A stretch of DNA of 64,000 nt from Mycobacterium sp. GA-1841 (GTDB lineage: Bacteria > Actinomycetota > Actinomycetes > Mycobacteriales > Mycobacteriaceae): contig NZ_MBEQ01000094.1 in assembly GCF_001954135.1 (NCBI RefSeq), positions 62,001-126,000 of the forward strand. The letters are read 5' to 3'. Under the pieces are notes generated by a model. The model did no database searches and was not told the DNA's origin. It saw nothing but the letters and a program-made list of their open reading frames with translations. Shown piece by piece: positions 1 to 9,315 of the stretch. The translations under genes were made by a program, and so were the position numbers. Each line of letters opens with the position of its first letter. Positions within the stretch are counted from its first letter, which is position 1.

Positions 1-88
1 GATATTTCAACCGCAACACGTAATAACAGAGACGTGCTGTTCAGCGAGGTGTGGCAACACATCCATTCCGCCTCTGCCCCTAAGGGAT

Positions 89-1219
89 TCAATGGGTGCG
101 GCAGCGGTATGACTCCACGGTGATGTCCGTCGGCCGTCCCTCCGGTTGCCCGATTTGCCACGTGCTGGCCGCACCGGCGGTGAATGGTCCTGGCGCTCCT
201 TGCGATCCATAGTACCCACGCGGATCCCACGTCTTGGCCTCCGGATACGGCCAAGGGCATGCCACGGAGGACGCCGCGCCGGTCACACGCACCAGCCAGA
301 ATGCCGAGCTGAAACTGATCATTGCGACATTGAGGATGAGCGTCATCACCAAAAAGGTGGCCAACTTCGGGCGACGAGAATGCAGGCGCATTCGTCGGGC
401 GAGCTTTTCCGCCTGAGTTTTCCCGGTGTCGTCGCGATAGAGCAGGATCGACGCCGGAATCATGATGACCGTGATGAGGACACTGGCCATCAACAATGGG
501 AACTGACTGTTCTTCCCGACATCGATCGAGCCGAATTCGATGACATGGCTATACGTGAGGAACTGAGCACGGGTCAGCAGGATCTCTTGAGCGGCATCCC
601 AGATGACACCGATGACGAAGGTGAGTAAACCAATCGAGATGAGCGGATGGCGCCAGACGAAGCCCTCCGGGCCTTTGCGCCGTTGGAGAGCTCTCAGGAT
701 CGGGTTGGCCAGGAAGTACGGAAGTAACACATAGGGCGCGTAAACGAAGGAAGTGATCGGCTCGATGATCGGAGAGATGTTGAACCACGGCCAATCTCGG
801 GGAAAGTGCCAGAGATTCGGGTTGTAGACCAGCCCTATCGCCCAGTTGTTGATCGGGTCCCACCACAGCAATGTGCTGGAGGCAAGGACCATGAGCACGG
901 CTGGATGCCCCGGGCGCCGCCGCCACGCCAGTACGGACGCGACGAAGATCCCGGCAGCGAGCAGGGCCCCGAGTACCTGTCCCCAGAGAATCCAGTCGAA
1001 CGGGTAGAGAAGTGGCTCCACCGGTGGCGGCTTGCCCACCCCGTCGGGATTCGCATTCTCGGGCGATACCGGCCCGTGCTTCTCCGCCGATACCAGTACG
1101 AATACGAACAGCGCCGCGACCACCACCCAACAGACAACGGGCTTCCACGGCAAAGTACCGCGTGACCCCACCGCACGCGTCGCGACCGCGGACTCCTGGA
1201 CACGAATCAATGGCTTCAT
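89..1219 (-). CDS. AveC-family (spirocyclase-like) multi-pass membrane protein
   Basis: About 376 residues with roughly seven hydrophobic segments (for example near residues 25-45, 75-95 and 300-320) and conserved aromatic patches such as WWDPINNW and FPRDWPWFN. This layout matches mycobacterial proteins annotated as AveC-family spirocyclases, named after the avermectin spiroketal enzyme. Its function in mycobacteria is not established, so no substrate is assigned. The ATG at 1219 is preferred over an in-frame start further upstream at 1282 because the extra 21 residues are Arg-rich and unlike a membrane protein N-terminus. The gene is divergent from a MarR regulator starting near 1359, which suggests local control. 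Membrane location is clear; the family call is by recognition of the overall pattern. Confidence 0.7.
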   Translation of the reverse strand: MKPLIRVQESAVATRAVGSRGTLPWKPVVCWVVVAALFVFVLVSAEKHGPVSPENANPDGVGKPPPVEPLLYPFDWILWGQVLGALLAAGIFVASVLAWRRRPGHPAVLMVLASSTLLWWDPINNWAIGLVYNPNLWHFPRDWPWFNISPIIEPITSFVYAPYVLLPYFLANPILRALQRRKGPEGFVWRHPLISIGLLTFVIGVIWDAAQEILLTRAQFLTYSHVIEFGSIDVGKNSQFPLLMASVLITVIMIPASILLYRDDTGKTQAEKLARRMRLHSRRPKLATFLVMTLILNVAMISFSSAFWLVRVTGAASSVACPWPYPEAKTWDPRGYYGSQGAPGPFTAGAASTWQIGQPEGRPTDITVESYRCRTH

Positions 1220-1358
1220 GGGTCTCCGTGCTGATCGTCGCGTCCGTGGTGGCGCGTAAGGCGAATCTCGCCTTGCAGGCACAATAGCCCGTTTCTTTCA
1301 GAAACTGAACTATTTGCCTGGAGCGCCGACACAACGTCGGCCGGTATCGTGTGACGTC

Positions 1359-1847
1359 GTGACCGACACCATTGGAGCCGCCGACGACGCCGATATCGTC
1401 GATTTCCTCGGTGCCGTGATGGATGTTCAGCGCATGCTCTCGAGCCTGACCATGCCTGTGGCAGAGGAGCATGCGATCTCTGAACGCGCCCTCGGCATCA
1501 TCTTTCTCGTCCATGCCGGACTCGACCGCCCCGGCTTGCTGCACGAATATCTCAATGTCTTGCCGAGCACGATCACCTCCGACATCGACAAGCTGATCGC
1601 CGCGGATCTGCTGAGACGGAAGCCATCGAAAACCGACCGACGGGTCACCCGGATCGAGGTGACACCGCGAGGCGCGCGCGTGCAAAAGGAGTCATTGGGC
1701 CGACTGCACGAGTTCTTCCGCGCCAAGGTAGCCGGCGTCGCTCTCCAAGAGCTCCAAGATTGCATCGCCACACTGCGCAAACTGAGCGGCGTTCCACAGT
1801 CGCCGGTTCCCAATCCGCTGCGTAGAGACGGGTCATCGCCGGATTAG
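1359..1847 (+). CDS. MarR-family transcriptional regulator
   Basis: About 162 residues with a winged-helix pattern. The recognition region reads VLPSTITSDIDKLIAADLLRR and is followed by the wing KTDRRVTRIEVTPRGARV, the usual MarR arrangement in which the DR dipeptide sits in the beta-hairpin. MarR proteins bind DNA as dimers and are often released by small phenolic or lipid ligands. I chose the GTG at 1359 (VTDTIGA) because the 15 residues before it look non-conserved; the in-frame start at 1314 cannot be excluded. It is divergent from the AveC-like gene and may repress it. No clear palindrome was seen in the 140-base gap, so the target is inferred from position only. Confidence 0.7.
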   Translation: MTDTIGAADDADIVDFLGAVMDVQRMLSSLTMPVAEEHAISERALGIIFLVHAGLDRPGLLHEYLNVLPSTITSDIDKLIAADLLRRKPSKTDRRVTRIEVTPRGARVQKESLGRLHEFFRAKVAGVALQELQDCIATLRKLSGVPQSPVPNPLRRDGSSPD

Positions 1848-2348
1848 GCTCCGGACAAGTTGGTCGGTCACCAGCCATGCCGGGCCGAAGACTAGAAGTC
1901 AGTGGACGCCTCCAGCCGGCTAATCAGTTGATCCCGGTGAGCGGTATTCCGAAGAGGTCGAAGTCAAACGGACTATGGGCTCGGACGAAAGGCGTTCGCC
2001 TTTGGCCGCCATCACATTTCTAGGGAACGAGACACCCCTTCACACGCGCCGGGCGGTCGACGTTTTCACCGTTGTGGTGTTTCGTATCAACCCCAGATTG
2101 GCGATCACGTGTTGCCACCCACAGAGTGTAGATTGCCATTTTCGATGACCGGCGACATCTCCTCCACCTGCAATCTTTCCCGGGTTGCCACAGATTTGAC
2201 GGAAACGGTTTTGCCATCCAGATGGCGGATCCTAGAACCGGACGGTGGTCCGCGAAATGCCCACGCCGGCAAGTCGCCTGGGTCGTGAAGGCGGAGCGCG
2301 TGCCGTGTCGCAGGCGTTCAGGAGGTGGCTGTATCCCGCCGTGCCTCG
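1848..2348. other. Intergenic region, no gene recognised
   Basis: About 500 bases between the end of the MarR gene and the end of the SDR gene on the other strand. Only short open frames occur on either strand, and none shows a recognisable motif or a convincing ribosome binding site. No tRNA, repeat or strong hairpin was seen. Confidence 0.5.
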
Positions 2349-3272
2349 TCAACCGTTGAGGATCTCGGTGATCCCCTCGCGGTAGGTGGTGGTCCGGAAC
2401 TTGGGGAAGCGGGCGGCGAACTTCGAGGTGTCGAAGATGTTGTCGACGCCGTAGCGCGGCATGAGTTCCGTTGCCTCCTTCGCCTTCTCGTTGACCAGGC
2501 CGGCCAGCTTGAACACCATGAGCGGGACTGTGGTGAAGCGGATCTTGCGGCCCGTGACTTCCGAGGCGATCGTGATCATCTCGCGGTAGGTCAGCCGGTT
2601 CGGGTCGACGGGCAGGTGCCAGGTCTGACCGTAGGCATCGGGCGTGTTGCCGATCAGGCCCATGGCATGGCTGGCGTCAGGCGTCCAGATGAGGCTGCGC
2701 TTGGTGTCGGCGCTGACCGGGACCAGCGGGCGCTCGCCTTTCTTGATCCGGTCGAAGACGGTGGTGTTGGTAAGGCCTTGCGTCTTGCCGGGACCGTAGA
2801 ACTCGGGGGCCCGCACGATCACCGCCTCGACCCGTCCTTCGTCGATCTCCTCCTGCAGCCGTGTCGCGATCTGCGCGCGCACAGCCGCCTTGCGTCCGCG
2901 GGGCTTGAAGGGGGTTCTGCCCTCGATCTGCGGGGCCGCCGTCTGCGGATACATGTAGGTGTTGTCGAAGAAGACAAGCTTGCTGCTGTGTTTGCGGACG
3001 GCGGCGATGGTGTTCTCCATCATCACCGGGAAGCGCTGCTCCCAAATCGCCGAGTCCATCGGCAGCCCGACGGTCAGATAGGCGATGTCGCTGCCGGCGA
3101 CGGCGCGGTGGGTGGCCTCGGCGTCGGTCAGGTCGGCCTTGAGCAGCTCGTCCGTCTCGTTGACCTTGTCAGGGTTGCGTCCGACCAGCCGGATGTCATG
3201 GGTGACGTTCGCGTGCAGGTAACGCGCGAGTTCTTCGCCGATCTGCCCGTTGGCTCCTAGGATGGTTTGCAT
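2349..3272 (-). CDS. Atypical SDR, NAD(P)-binding epimerase-like oxidoreductase
   Basis: A 307-residue Rossmann protein. The dinucleotide-binding loop GANGQIG lies at residues 6-12, near the N-terminus as in extended and atypical SDRs, followed by an Asp-rich turn (LLKADLTDAE) typical of the NAD(P)-binding fold. The middle section (VRAPEFYGPG) and the later WHLPVD segment resemble NAD-dependent epimerase/dehydratase proteins. A weak AGGAACGAAG ribosome binding site precedes the ATG. It lies directly after the broken aldehyde dehydrogenase on the same strand with only 25 bases between them, so it may be the distal gene of the operon that starts at the decarboxylase-like gene. The substrate is unknown. 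Confidence 0.75.
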   Translation of the reverse strand: MQTILGANGQIGEELARYLHANVTHDIRLVGRNPDKVNETDELLKADLTDAEATHRAVAGSDIAYLTVGLPMDSAIWEQRFPVMMENTIAAVRKHSSKLVFFDNTYMYPQTAAPQIEGRTPFKPRGRKAAVRAQIATRLQEEIDEGRVEAVIVRAPEFYGPGKTQGLTNTTVFDRIKKGERPLVPVSADTKRSLIWTPDASHAMGLIGNTPDAYGQTWHLPVDPNRLTYREMITIASEVTGRKIRFTTVPLMVFKLAGLVNEKAKEATELMPRYGVDNIFDTSKFAARFPKFRTTTYREGITEILNG

Positions 3273-3297
3273 TCTTCGTTCCTCGATTCCGGTGGCC

Positions 3298-4766
3298 TTA
3301 CTTCACGCCGGGCAGGTGTTTTGCCAGTCGTAGCCATAGGGTGGCGATGCGGGCGTAGGTCTTGGGACTGATGCCGTCGGGCGCCCCGACGGGTAGGAGT
3401 CTCTCGATGGCGATCGTCTGGGACTCTGTGTACTTCAGGATGCCGTGCTCACCGTGGCGGCGGCCCGATAGCCGCGTTTCTCATCAGAGGTCCACACGCT
3501 GAAGTTGAGACCGTACTCGCTGTCGTTGGCCTTGGCGATGGCTTTCTCTTCGTCGGCGACTCGGTAGAGCGAGACGAGTGGTCCGAAGGTCTCGTGGGCG
3601 TAGACCTCCATGCTGGAGTCGACGTCGGTGAGGATGGTGGGCTCGTAGAAGTAGGGTCCGAGGTCGGGGCGGGGCTTGCCGCCGGCGAGCACGGACGCGC
3701 CCTTGGCGACCGCATCGTCGACGTGCCGGGTGACGGTGTCGAGCTGCTTCTGCGACACCAGGGATCCCATGTCGGCGGAGTAGTCGATGCTCGGTGACAG
3801 TTTCATCGCCCGGGTCGCGGCGGCTAACTTGGCGGTGAACTCGTCCCACAGCGAATCGGGTACATAGATGCGCTCCATGGAGATGCACAGCTGGCCGGTG
3901 TTGGAGAAGCACGCGCGGACGGCTCCTGAGACCGCCGTGTCGACATCGGCGTCGTCGAGCACGAGCAGGGCGTTCTTGCCGCCGAGCTCCATCGAGCAGT
4001 CGATGAGATGCTGGCCTGCCTGAGCAGCAACAGTGCGGCCCACGGCTGTGGAGCCGGTGAACATGAGGAAGTCCGAAACCTCGATGATCGGCGTACCCAA
4101 CTCGGCGCCGGACCCGGTCACCACCTGCACCAGACCGGGCGGCATACCCGCCTCCTCGAGCAGGTCGACGGCCCACAACGCCGAGTACGGGGTTTGGGCA
4201 TCAGGCTTGGTCAGCACCGCGTTACCAGCCCCGATCGCCGGCAGGGCGTCGCTGATACCGAGGGTGAGCGGATAGTTCCACGGGGAGATCACACCGACGA
4301 GCCCCTTGGAGTGGTGCAGCTCCCAGACCTTGGTCAGCGCCAGCTGCGCACCCTGGCGGCACTTCGGCTTCAAGTAATCAGCAGCGGTGTTCGCGTAGTA
4401 GCGGCTGCTCATGGCCACGTCGAGTGTCTCCTCGAACGCATGCCTGCGTGCTTTGCCGTTCTCAAGTTGGATGAGGTCGAGCACCTCGTCCCGGCGGTCC
4501 AACACGAGGTCATGGAAACGCCGGAGCACGCCCGCGCGCTCCTCGACGGGCCGTTGCGCCCATACCTTCTGGACGCCGCGGGCTCGTCGTGCGGCGTCCA
4601 GAACGTCGTCGGGCGAGCAGCGCGGGACGCGGCCGAGGACTTTCCCGGTCATGGCGTTCGTAACGTCTTGGCGCGCATCAGGATCGGCCGCCCGTACCCG
4701 GGCGGCCAGCGACTGCAGCCGCGCCGAGTCGATGTTGTCGGCGATCGCAGTCATCGGCGCGGTCAT
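3298..4766 (-). pseudogene. Aldehyde dehydrogenase (succinate-semialdehyde type) broken by a C-terminal deletion and frameshift
   Basis: The intact part holds the key NAD(P)-aldehyde dehydrogenase residues: ISPWNYPL, the catalytic Glu in MELGGKNALL, the nucleophilic Cys in NTGQLCISMER and the ETFGPL motif. Translation from 4766 runs to a stop at 3435 with a junk tail (ATVSTAS). In another frame the same bases read SGRRHGEHGILKYTESQ and continue to a stop at 3298 as a normal C-terminal end (IAIERLLPVG to LAKHLPGVK). Comparison with the family indicates loss of about 35 codons, the segment with the NVNEAY and GGFKQSG motifs, by a deletion that also shifted frame near 3464-3470. The start at 4766 forms an ATGA overlap with the upstream decarboxylase-like gene. 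The product probably cannot fold normally. Confidence 0.85.
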
Positions 4767-5698
4767 CGTGCCGGAACCGAGACGGGCACGGGGATGTGCA
4801 GGGCGTTCTGGCATTCGGTGAACACATCGAAACGCAGTGCCTTGATCGGCTTGAGCGAGCGAATGTCGTCGGTCAACCGTCCGGACCCCAGCTCCAGTGA
4901 GATGTCTCGCGGGAGCAACTTGCTGCCCGCGGCCAGGTTATTGGTCTGGCTCAACGTGGCGTTCCAGCCCCCGCCCAGTTCCGTGTAGGAGATCAGTGTG
5001 GAGACCTTAGTACCGCTGGGAATCTGCTTCTGCGACGGAGTGGCGACGTCGATCGCGATGTCGGTGCCCCCGTCGTCATTGGCCACCCGGGCGATGGTCC
5101 GCCGGCTGTCGATGTCGACGTCGATCTCGGTCACCCACTTCGGGAAGCCGTAGCCGTCATGGCCGCGCACCTGGGCGATCTCGGTGTTCACCGGCAGCGA
5201 CAGGACGTAGGCGTGCATCGAATCGTTCGCCAACGAGGAGACCAGGTCGGTAGCGGCAAGCTTGCCGTGTCGCGCGGGTCGCACCGCGATGCCGACGGTC
5301 GCCTCGGTGTAGAAGTCGATGTCGCATACGTCGTAGCGGAAGAACACCACGGAAAACAGCCCGATCCCCGGAACGACCTGCAGCGGGTCCAGTTCGCGAG
5401 GAAGTCGGGACCGTAGCGCCTTCATCGGAGCAAGGTAGGTGATCTGCGCTTTCGACATCGCATAGTAGAAGTTGGGCGTTCGCGTCGGCCCAATTGCGGA
5501 CTGGACCTGTGTCTTGGGCAGCGTCCGGAAGAAGTCGACGCTGCGCACGCGGGGATCGGCGGCGACGACGTCCAGGTCAGCGTCCATGCGGTAGCGGTCA
5601 TACAGCCCGCCCCTGGGCACGGTGACCTTGCGCTCTCCGAATTCGACTTCCACCACATCCTCGGCCGTGCCGTTGTCACGCCCCGTACTCGACGCCAT
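4763..5698 (-). CDS. Acetoacetate decarboxylase family protein
   Basis: About 311 residues. The core shows the family landmark GFPKW, with the lysine expected to form the Schiff base in true acetoacetate decarboxylases, and flanking text such as DIDFYTEATVGIAVRP. Members decarboxylate beta-keto acids or act as related hydratases or aldolases, so the substrate here is open. The ATG at 5698 follows a GAGGAAGGGG ribosome binding site; a longer in-frame extension to 5866 crosses the promoter and is rejected. The 3' end overlaps the start of the aldehyde dehydrogenase pseudogene by four bases, so the two are one operon. A 19-base palindrome at 5715-5733 just upstream and a divergent TetR gene suggest repression by that regulator. 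Confidence 0.8.
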   Translation of the reverse strand: MASSTGRDNGTAEDVVEVEFGERKVTVPRGGLYDRYRMDADLDVVAADPRVRSVDFFRTLPKTQVQSAIGPTRTPNFYYAMSKAQITYLAPMKALRSRLPRELDPLQVVPGIGLFSVVFFRYDVCDIDFYTEATVGIAVRPARHGKLAATDLVSSLANDSMHAYVLSLPVNTEIAQVRGHDGYGFPKWVTEIDVDIDSRRTIARVANDDGGTDIAIDVATPSQKQIPSGTKVSTLISYTELGGGWNATLSQTNNLAAGSKLLPRDISLELGSGRLTDDIRSLKPIKALRFDVFTECQNALHIPVPVSVPAR

Positions 5699-5714
5699 CG
5701 CCGCCCCTTCCTCA

Positions 5715-5733
5715 ATGTGTGCAGTGCATACAT
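5715..5733. promoter_or_regulatory. Probable TetR operator
   Basis: ATGTGTGCAGTGCATACAT is a 19-base near-perfect palindrome with one mismatched pair around a central base. It lies 17 bases before the decarboxylase-like start, between that gene and the divergent TetR gene. A variant with the identical right half (TGCATACAT) occurs at 6493-6511 before the hydrolase gene. Confidence 0.7.
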
Positions 5734-5852
5734 GGCGACGATAGAATCTCATGTGAGCGGTGTCAACATGCAAATGTATCCGCGGTGGCGCCCGCCATGG
5801 CGGGCGACTGCCATGCTTTAGGCCGGATAGACGAAGAGGTATCGACGCAACG

Positions 5853-6425
5853 ATGACAACCACCAAGGGCAGCTACCATCACGGCGATCTCCGCGCCGCG
5901 CTGTTGACGACAGCCATGGACATGCTTGAGCGGGGTGAGCAATTCTCCATCCGCGCCGTGGCCCGCGAAGCCGGCGTCTCGCCGACTGCCCCGTACCGAC
6001 ACTTCCCCGACCGCGATGCGCTGGAATCTGCCCTGGCAGCCCAGGGCTTGCGCGACCTGAAGGACGACCTGACGCGTGGCCGTGAATTGCCGTGCACCAT
6101 CGGTGAATTGGCCGACCTCGGAGTAGCCTATGTCGAGTTCGCTCTCCGCCGGCCCGCCCTGTTCCGGCTGATGTTCGGCAACGAGTGTGACCACGAGAGC
6201 GACGAGCGGGTGCGGGCGGCAGCCGCGGTGCACGAGCTTCTGGCAACGGCGATCACGCGCGTCTTCCCCGCTTCCGACCCCATCGACCTTGCCCTGGGAG
6301 GGTGGGGACTGGTTCACGGTTTGGCCTACCTTTACCTGGACCGCAAGCTCAGCAGCTCGTCCATCGAGGACGTCGTCGCGCAAGTCCGTTTGTCGTTCAT
6401 CGCCGTACTCACCGCGCGATCCTGA
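5853..6425 (+). CDS. TetR/AcrR-family transcriptional regulator
   Basis: A 190-residue protein with an N-terminal helix-turn-helix, FSIRAVAREAGVSPTAPYRHF, the classic TetR pattern, and a C-terminal all-helical ligand domain with the segment VEFALRRPALFRLMFG, common in TetR proteins with a C-terminal WHG domain (here GGWGLVHGLAYL). The ATG at 5853 is chosen because the N-terminus MTTTKGSYHHGDLRAAL is the conserved start of this subfamily. It sits between two transcription units that carry matching operator-like palindromes, at 5715-5733 and 6493-6511. It probably represses the divergent decarboxylase operon and the downstream hydrolase; the inducer is unknown. Confidence 0.85.
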   Translation: MTTTKGSYHHGDLRAALLTTAMDMLERGEQFSIRAVAREAGVSPTAPYRHFPDRDALESALAAQGLRDLKDDLTRGRELPCTIGELADLGVAYVEFALRRPALFRLMFGNECDHESDERVRAAAAVHELLATAITRVFPASDPIDLALGGWGLVHGLAYLYLDRKLSSSSIEDVVAQVRLSFIAVLTARS

Positions 6426-6492
6426 GTTCGACCGGACCGGACCTCGCCGCGGACACTTTCCGTTGACGACCCGTCGCCGTCGCGCTAGCGTT

Positions 6493-6511
6493 ATGTAAGC
6501 GATGCATACAT
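6493..6511. promoter_or_regulatory. Second probable TetR operator, before the hydrolase
   Basis: ATGTAAGCGATGCATACAT shares its right half TGCATACAT and its outer ATGT with the palindrome at 5715-5733. It lies 44 bases before the hydrolase start and 68 bases after the TetR stop, which is suitable for repressing that gene. Confidence 0.65.
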
Positions 6512-6554
6512 TCGCGTCGCGTACTGCACTCGCCGACTTCAGAAGGGCGACACC

Positions 6555-7523
6555 ATGACTGATCTTCCGCCGCCCGTCACGCCCTACCTCGAACCCGAGG
6601 CGAAGGAGCTGTGTGAACAGACCGATCCGCACCCCCGCATCTACGAGGTTCCACCTGAGCGGGGTCGCCAGATCCTCTCCGACCTGCAAGGCGGTGAGGG
6701 CGTCGACCGCCCCGAAGTCGATGAGGAGTGGGTCGAGGTGGATGCCGGCAAGTGGGGAACGGTCCGGACCCGCATCATCCGGCCCAAGGGGGTCGAAGGG
6801 CCGCTGCCGGTGGTGTTCTACGTCCATGGCGCCGGGTGGGTTTTCGGCGACGAGCACACCCACGATCGGCTCTTCCGTGAGCTCACCGTCGGTGCCGGTG
6901 CCGCCGGGGTCTTCCCGGTCTACGACCGTGCACCCGAGAAGAAATATCCCACCCAGGTCGAGCAGAACTACGCCGTCGGCCAGTGGGTCGTCGCTCACGG
7001 CGCCGACCACGGACTCGACACCTCACGCATCGCGGTGACGGGTGAGTCCGTCGGAGGTTGCATGTCCGCGGTTTTCGCCTTGATGAACAAGGACCGCGGC
7101 GGTATCGACCTCAAGGCGCAGGTGCTGCTCTATCCGGTCACCAACGCCGACTTCGACACTTCGTCCTATTTGCAGTTCGCCGAGGGCTACTACCTGACCC
7201 GCGACGGCATGAAGTGGTTTTGGGACGCCTACGCCCCTGATAAAACCCAGCGGGCCGAGAAGTACGCCTCGCCTCTGCAGGCCTCCCTCGACGACCTCGA
7301 AGGCTTGCCGACCACCCTGGTCATCACCGACGAGGCCGACGTGCTGCGGGACGAGGGCGAGCAGTACGCCAACAAGCTCCGAGAGGCCGGGGTCGACGTC
7401 ACCTCCGTGCGGGTGGCCGGGATGGTCCATGACTTCCTGCTCCTGGACAGCCTCCGTAATACCAAGGCCGCCAACGTCGCTCGTAGCCTGGCCATCGATG
7501 CGCTGAACAAGGCGCTGCACTAA
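6555..7523 (+). CDS. Alpha/beta hydrolase, hormone-sensitive-lipase type esterase
   Basis: A 322-residue cytosolic hydrolase. It has the oxyanion-hole motif HGAGW (HGGG-like) and the nucleophile elbow GESVGG, which replaces the usual GDSAGG of HSL esterases with Ser as nucleophile. A catalytic Asp lies in the DEADVLRDEGE region and the His in VHDFLLL. Such enzymes hydrolyse short acyl esters or lactones. The ATG at 6555 follows GAAGGGCGAC. The operator-like palindrome upstream matches that before the decarboxylase operon, so both are probably controlled by the TetR protein between them. That would link an ester hydrolase with a keto-acid decarboxylase and an aldehyde dehydrogenase in one degradative route. 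Confidence 0.85.
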   Translation: MTDLPPPVTPYLEPEAKELCEQTDPHPRIYEVPPERGRQILSDLQGGEGVDRPEVDEEWVEVDAGKWGTVRTRIIRPKGVEGPLPVVFYVHGAGWVFGDEHTHDRLFRELTVGAGAAGVFPVYDRAPEKKYPTQVEQNYAVGQWVVAHGADHGLDTSRIAVTGESVGGCMSAVFALMNKDRGGIDLKAQVLLYPVTNADFDTSSYLQFAEGYYLTRDGMKWFWDAYAPDKTQRAEKYASPLQASLDDLEGLPTTLVITDEADVLRDEGEQYANKLREAGVDVTSVRVAGMVHDFLLLDSLRNTKAANVARSLAIDALNKALH

Positions 7524-7661
7524 CCAGAGGCCTCCAACGGCCATGTCGACTCCGAGTTGACCACCGATGAATGGCACGGGCATGAGCCACCCCTTGCGAA
7601 TTGACGAGCACGGCACCTCGAACCGGAAAATCCAACGACAACACGTAAGACAAGGCTGGAA

Positions 7662-8348
7662 ATGACGAAGCGCATCCTGAACGTTGTCACCAACGTCGCC
7701 CACTATGACGACCCAAGCCACCCGACTGGACTCTGGCTGTCCGAACTCACCCACGCCTGGCACGTTTTCGACGAGCACGGCTTCGAACAAACTCTCGTCA
7801 GCCCCGCCAGCGGCAAAGTGCCGCTCGAGCCCAGAGCACTGAAGTTTCCCAATTACGACAAGACCGCCAAAGCCTGGCACGCCGACCCGGCCAAGATGGC
7901 GCTGCTGGAAAACACGCTGAGCCCCAACGAGATCGACTCAACCGACTACGACGCCATCTACTTCACCGGCGGCCACGCCGTCATGTACGACTTCCCCGAC
8001 AGCGAGGGCTTGCAACGGATCACGCGCGAGATCTACGAACGCGGCGACATCGTTTCGTCGGTATGCCACGGCTACTGCGGACTCCTCAACACCAAGCTCT
8101 CCGACGGCTCGTATCTCATCGCCGGCAAGAAGATGACCGGGTTCGCTTGGCAAGAAGAAGTACTCGCCCGCGTCGACAAGCTCGTCCCCTACAACGCCGA
8201 GAAAAGGGCCAAAGAGCGCGGCGCGCTCTACGAAAAAGGTCTGATTCCTTTCACTTCCTACGCTGTCGTCGACGGGAATCTCGTCACGGGACAAAATCCG
8301 GGCTCCGCGAAGGAGACAGCGAAGAAGGTCGCTTCGCTTCTGGGCTAG
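7662..8348 (+). CDS. DJ-1/PfpI-family class I glutamine amidotransferase-like protein
   Basis: A 228-residue protein of the Hsp31-like branch of the DJ-1/PfpI superfamily. The nucleophile elbow holds Cys in SSVCHGYCGL, and the N-terminal Glu in PTGLWLSELTHAW is the residue that pairs with that Cys in this group. The preceding strand reads DAIYFTGGHAVMYDF. Relatives are described as glyoxalase III-like (methylglyoxal to lactate) or chaperone/deglycase proteins; which activity applies cannot be told from sequence. It stands 138 bases after the hydrolase with its own start, so co-transcription is possible but not certain. Confidence 0.85.
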   Translation: MTKRILNVVTNVAHYDDPSHPTGLWLSELTHAWHVFDEHGFEQTLVSPASGKVPLEPRALKFPNYDKTAKAWHADPAKMALLENTLSPNEIDSTDYDAIYFTGGHAVMYDFPDSEGLQRITREIYERGDIVSSVCHGYCGLLNTKLSDGSYLIAGKKMTGFAWQEEVLARVDKLVPYNAEKRAKERGALYEKGLIPFTSYAVVDGNLVTGQNPGSAKETAKKVASLLG

Positions 8349-8450
8349 CTCACTTCTATGCATCTACACGTTTGCGCAAGCAGTGCAGCGTACGACTGAG
8401 CGTCCCTCTGGTGCCACCGGCGAGGGGACTTGTGTTGTGCACGTTTCAGC

Positions 8451-9311
8451 TCACGCCAACATCGTGGCCCGCACTACCCGGACCAGATCCTGCAGAGCCG
8501 CGAAAACCAAGTCAGGAGCGTCGAGTTGGGGACAGTGGCCGGCGTTGTCGAGCACATTCAGCTGGGCTCCGCCGATCGCGGTCGCGAGTCGGCGTGACGC
8601 GGCGAGCGACACAATCGGGTCAACCCGGCCGTGCACCACGGTGGTCGTGCATCTCACCAAAGGGACGATGTCGACAGCGTTCACCTCGGTGACGATTTCC
8701 CGCGCGAGCGCCAAGATGTGCCTGCGCTGGGCCGGCTGCTGAAGCTGGTCGGTCAGCAGCCGGATCATCATCGGGTCAACCGCCGCTTGCTTGTCCCCAT
8801 AAAGGCCGTATCTGGCGATACTGTCCGACAATTGACGGCGTACCGCCGCCGGGGCCGGCACAGAACCCAGCCACCCCAAGCGTCGGCCGGCAGCGCGCGC
8901 AAGCACCCGTCCTAGCGGAGTCCAGCCGAAACCCGCCGCATTCACCGGCATCACCGCTCCGACTCGGTCGTCGTCGGATCTGGCGGCAGCACGTACAGCG
9001 AGCAGACCGCCGAGTGAGTTGCCTACGACCACGGCCGAGCAAGAGGCACCATGCCTGCCGACCATCTCATCGACGAATCGGTCCAGCTGCGGTAGCCGCG
9101 GACCCGGACGAAACGGGTCCGCGGCACCGAACCCGGGCAGGTCCGCCGCCACCGCGGGGATACCGGCCGCTGCGCAGCGTTGAAGGATTGCCTGCCATGC
9201 ATCTGCGGGATGAGCAAAGTCGTGCAACAGGATTACAGTCGGGCCGTCTCCGGTCACCGAAAGTTCTCGTGTCTGATATCCCGCGTAAGTGGCGCTGTCT
9301 ATCGTCACCAT
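8451..9311 (-). CDS. Alpha/beta hydrolase
   Basis: About 286 residues. The fold is shown by the strand-loop TVILLHDFAHPADAW, the nucleophile elbow GNSLGG with Ser, an Asp in VHGRVDPIV and the catalytic His in NAGHCPQLDAPD. The pattern resembles C-C bond (meta-cleavage product) hydrolases and related esterases. The ATG at 9311 comes four bases after the stop of the upstream aldehyde dehydrogenase, so it is the last gene of the minus-strand catabolic operon. It is clearly related to the hydrolase at 11715-12578 (both contain GNSLG and GHCPQLDAPD), so this operon carries two paralogues, perhaps for two successive steps or two substrates. Confidence 0.8.
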   Translation of the reverse strand: MVTIDSATYAGYQTRELSVTGDGPTVILLHDFAHPADAWQAILQRCAAAGIPAVAADLPGFGAADPFRPGPRLPQLDRFVDEMVGRHGASCSAVVVGNSLGGLLAVRAAARSDDDRVGAVMPVNAAGFGWTPLGRVLARAAGRRLGWLGSVPAPAAVRRQLSDSIARYGLYGDKQAAVDPMMIRLLTDQLQQPAQRRHILALAREIVTEVNAVDIVPLVRCTTTVVHGRVDPIVSLAASRRLATAIGGAQLNVLDNAGHCPQLDAPDLVFAALQDLVRVVRATMLA

Positions 9312-9315
9312 CGCT

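Noticed and set aside
5763..7010. 415-codon minus-strand frame across the TetR and hydrolase genes
   Set aside because: It crosses two clear genes and has no motif.
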